Source of the DNA: Odontocerum albicorne
Lineage: Eukaryota > Arthropoda > Insecta > Trichoptera > Odontoceridae
DNA length: 64,000 bases
NCBI GenBank assembly: GCA_949825065.1
Contig: OX463842.1
Span: 50,881,011 to 50,945,010 of the forward strand
Direction: 5' to 3'
The notes below the pieces were generated by a model. That model did no database searches. It was not told where the DNA came from and saw only the letters and a program-made list of their open reading frames with translations. Shown here in pieces: positions 63,570 through 64,000 of the stretch. The position numbers and the translations under genes are program-made. Every line of letters starts with the position of its first letter. Positions within the stretch are counted from its first letter, which is position 1.

Positions 63570-64000
63570 GAAGTTATCTCTTTAAAGGGTTACTTTTTTT
63601 ATTTTTATATATTTTCCTAATTACGTAAAAAACTAATAAATAAATAAAGGAATTCCATAATAACATTCGTATCATGTACACATGCATGTTAAGTACATAT
63701 GCATCTCAAGTAAACATATCTTTTTCATTAATGTCTTCTCTTTGTGAAAAACATCCTACCGGCACAATATTATATTTGGTTTTGCGAATTTGGTCATACA
63801 AAGTAGTTCGTATGCCAATCTGCCTTTATTATATTTAACATGCATGTTTACCCGCTGCCAATCGGAAATATCTTGTTTGGGAAAATCTCATTTTCACCCT
63901 CCGATTCAGAATATGGAACAAAAAATACGATTCCGAGAACGGGAATATTTTTAACCGTTGTAAAATGTTCATTTTTTCCAACAGGTTTTCAAAATATCGG
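63570..64000. other. No recognisable feature
   Basis: AT-rich end of window. Confidence 0.45.

Overview
The window looks like intergenic or heterochromatic nuclear DNA from an arthropod, most likely an insect. It is about two-thirds A+T, every long open stretch is a transposable-element fragment, and the element mix (mariner, piggyBac-like, PIF/Harbinger-like, RTE-type and Jockey/CR1-type LINEs, tRNA-derived SINEs) is typical of insects. I found no convincing host gene, no true tRNA or rRNA and no CRISPR array. The order cannot be fixed from sequence alone; Hemiptera or Lepidoptera are plausible.

Layout. 0-9 kb: decayed LINE and Tc1 fragments, the first of six copies of a ~0.4 kb LTR-like repeat ('family L'), and two piggyBac-like MITEs. 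9.6-12.6 kb: an ~83-bp satellite split by a 5'-truncated Jockey/CR1-type LINE with a 7-bp target-site duplication (TSD). 13.2-14.3 kb: an internally deleted mariner interrupted by an L copy. 14.5-24 kb: several LINE 3' ends with clear TSDs, a 160-bp foldback MITE (two copies), L and piggyBac-like copies. 26 kb: a 685-bp PIF/Harbinger-type element with TTA TSD and MADF-domain remnants. 28-33 kb: three L copies and an RTE copy with a perfect 15-bp TSD. 33-52 kb: more LINE relics, piggyBac-like MITEs, a MITE with a triplicated body inside a 31-bp satellite. 53-56 kb: a mariner with a 240-codon open transposase frame and a 527-bp Tc1/mariner deletion derivative. 57-64 kb: SINEs, a hammerhead-like foldback repeat, and 73-bp and 46-bp satellites.

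How parts relate. The tRNA-headed SINEs share a 3' tail with the Jockey/CR1-type LINE, including a small hairpin whose arms covary between copies. This suggests the LINE enzyme mobilised the SINEs. The piggyBac-like and mariner-like nonautonomous copies need transposases that are not encoded here. The most unusual signal is in family L: all six copies keep a GGTCA-N-TGACC palindrome, the shape of an IR-1 nuclear-receptor (ecdysone-type) response element, upstream of a TATAAATA box. This raises the possibility of a hormone-responsive mobile promoter.
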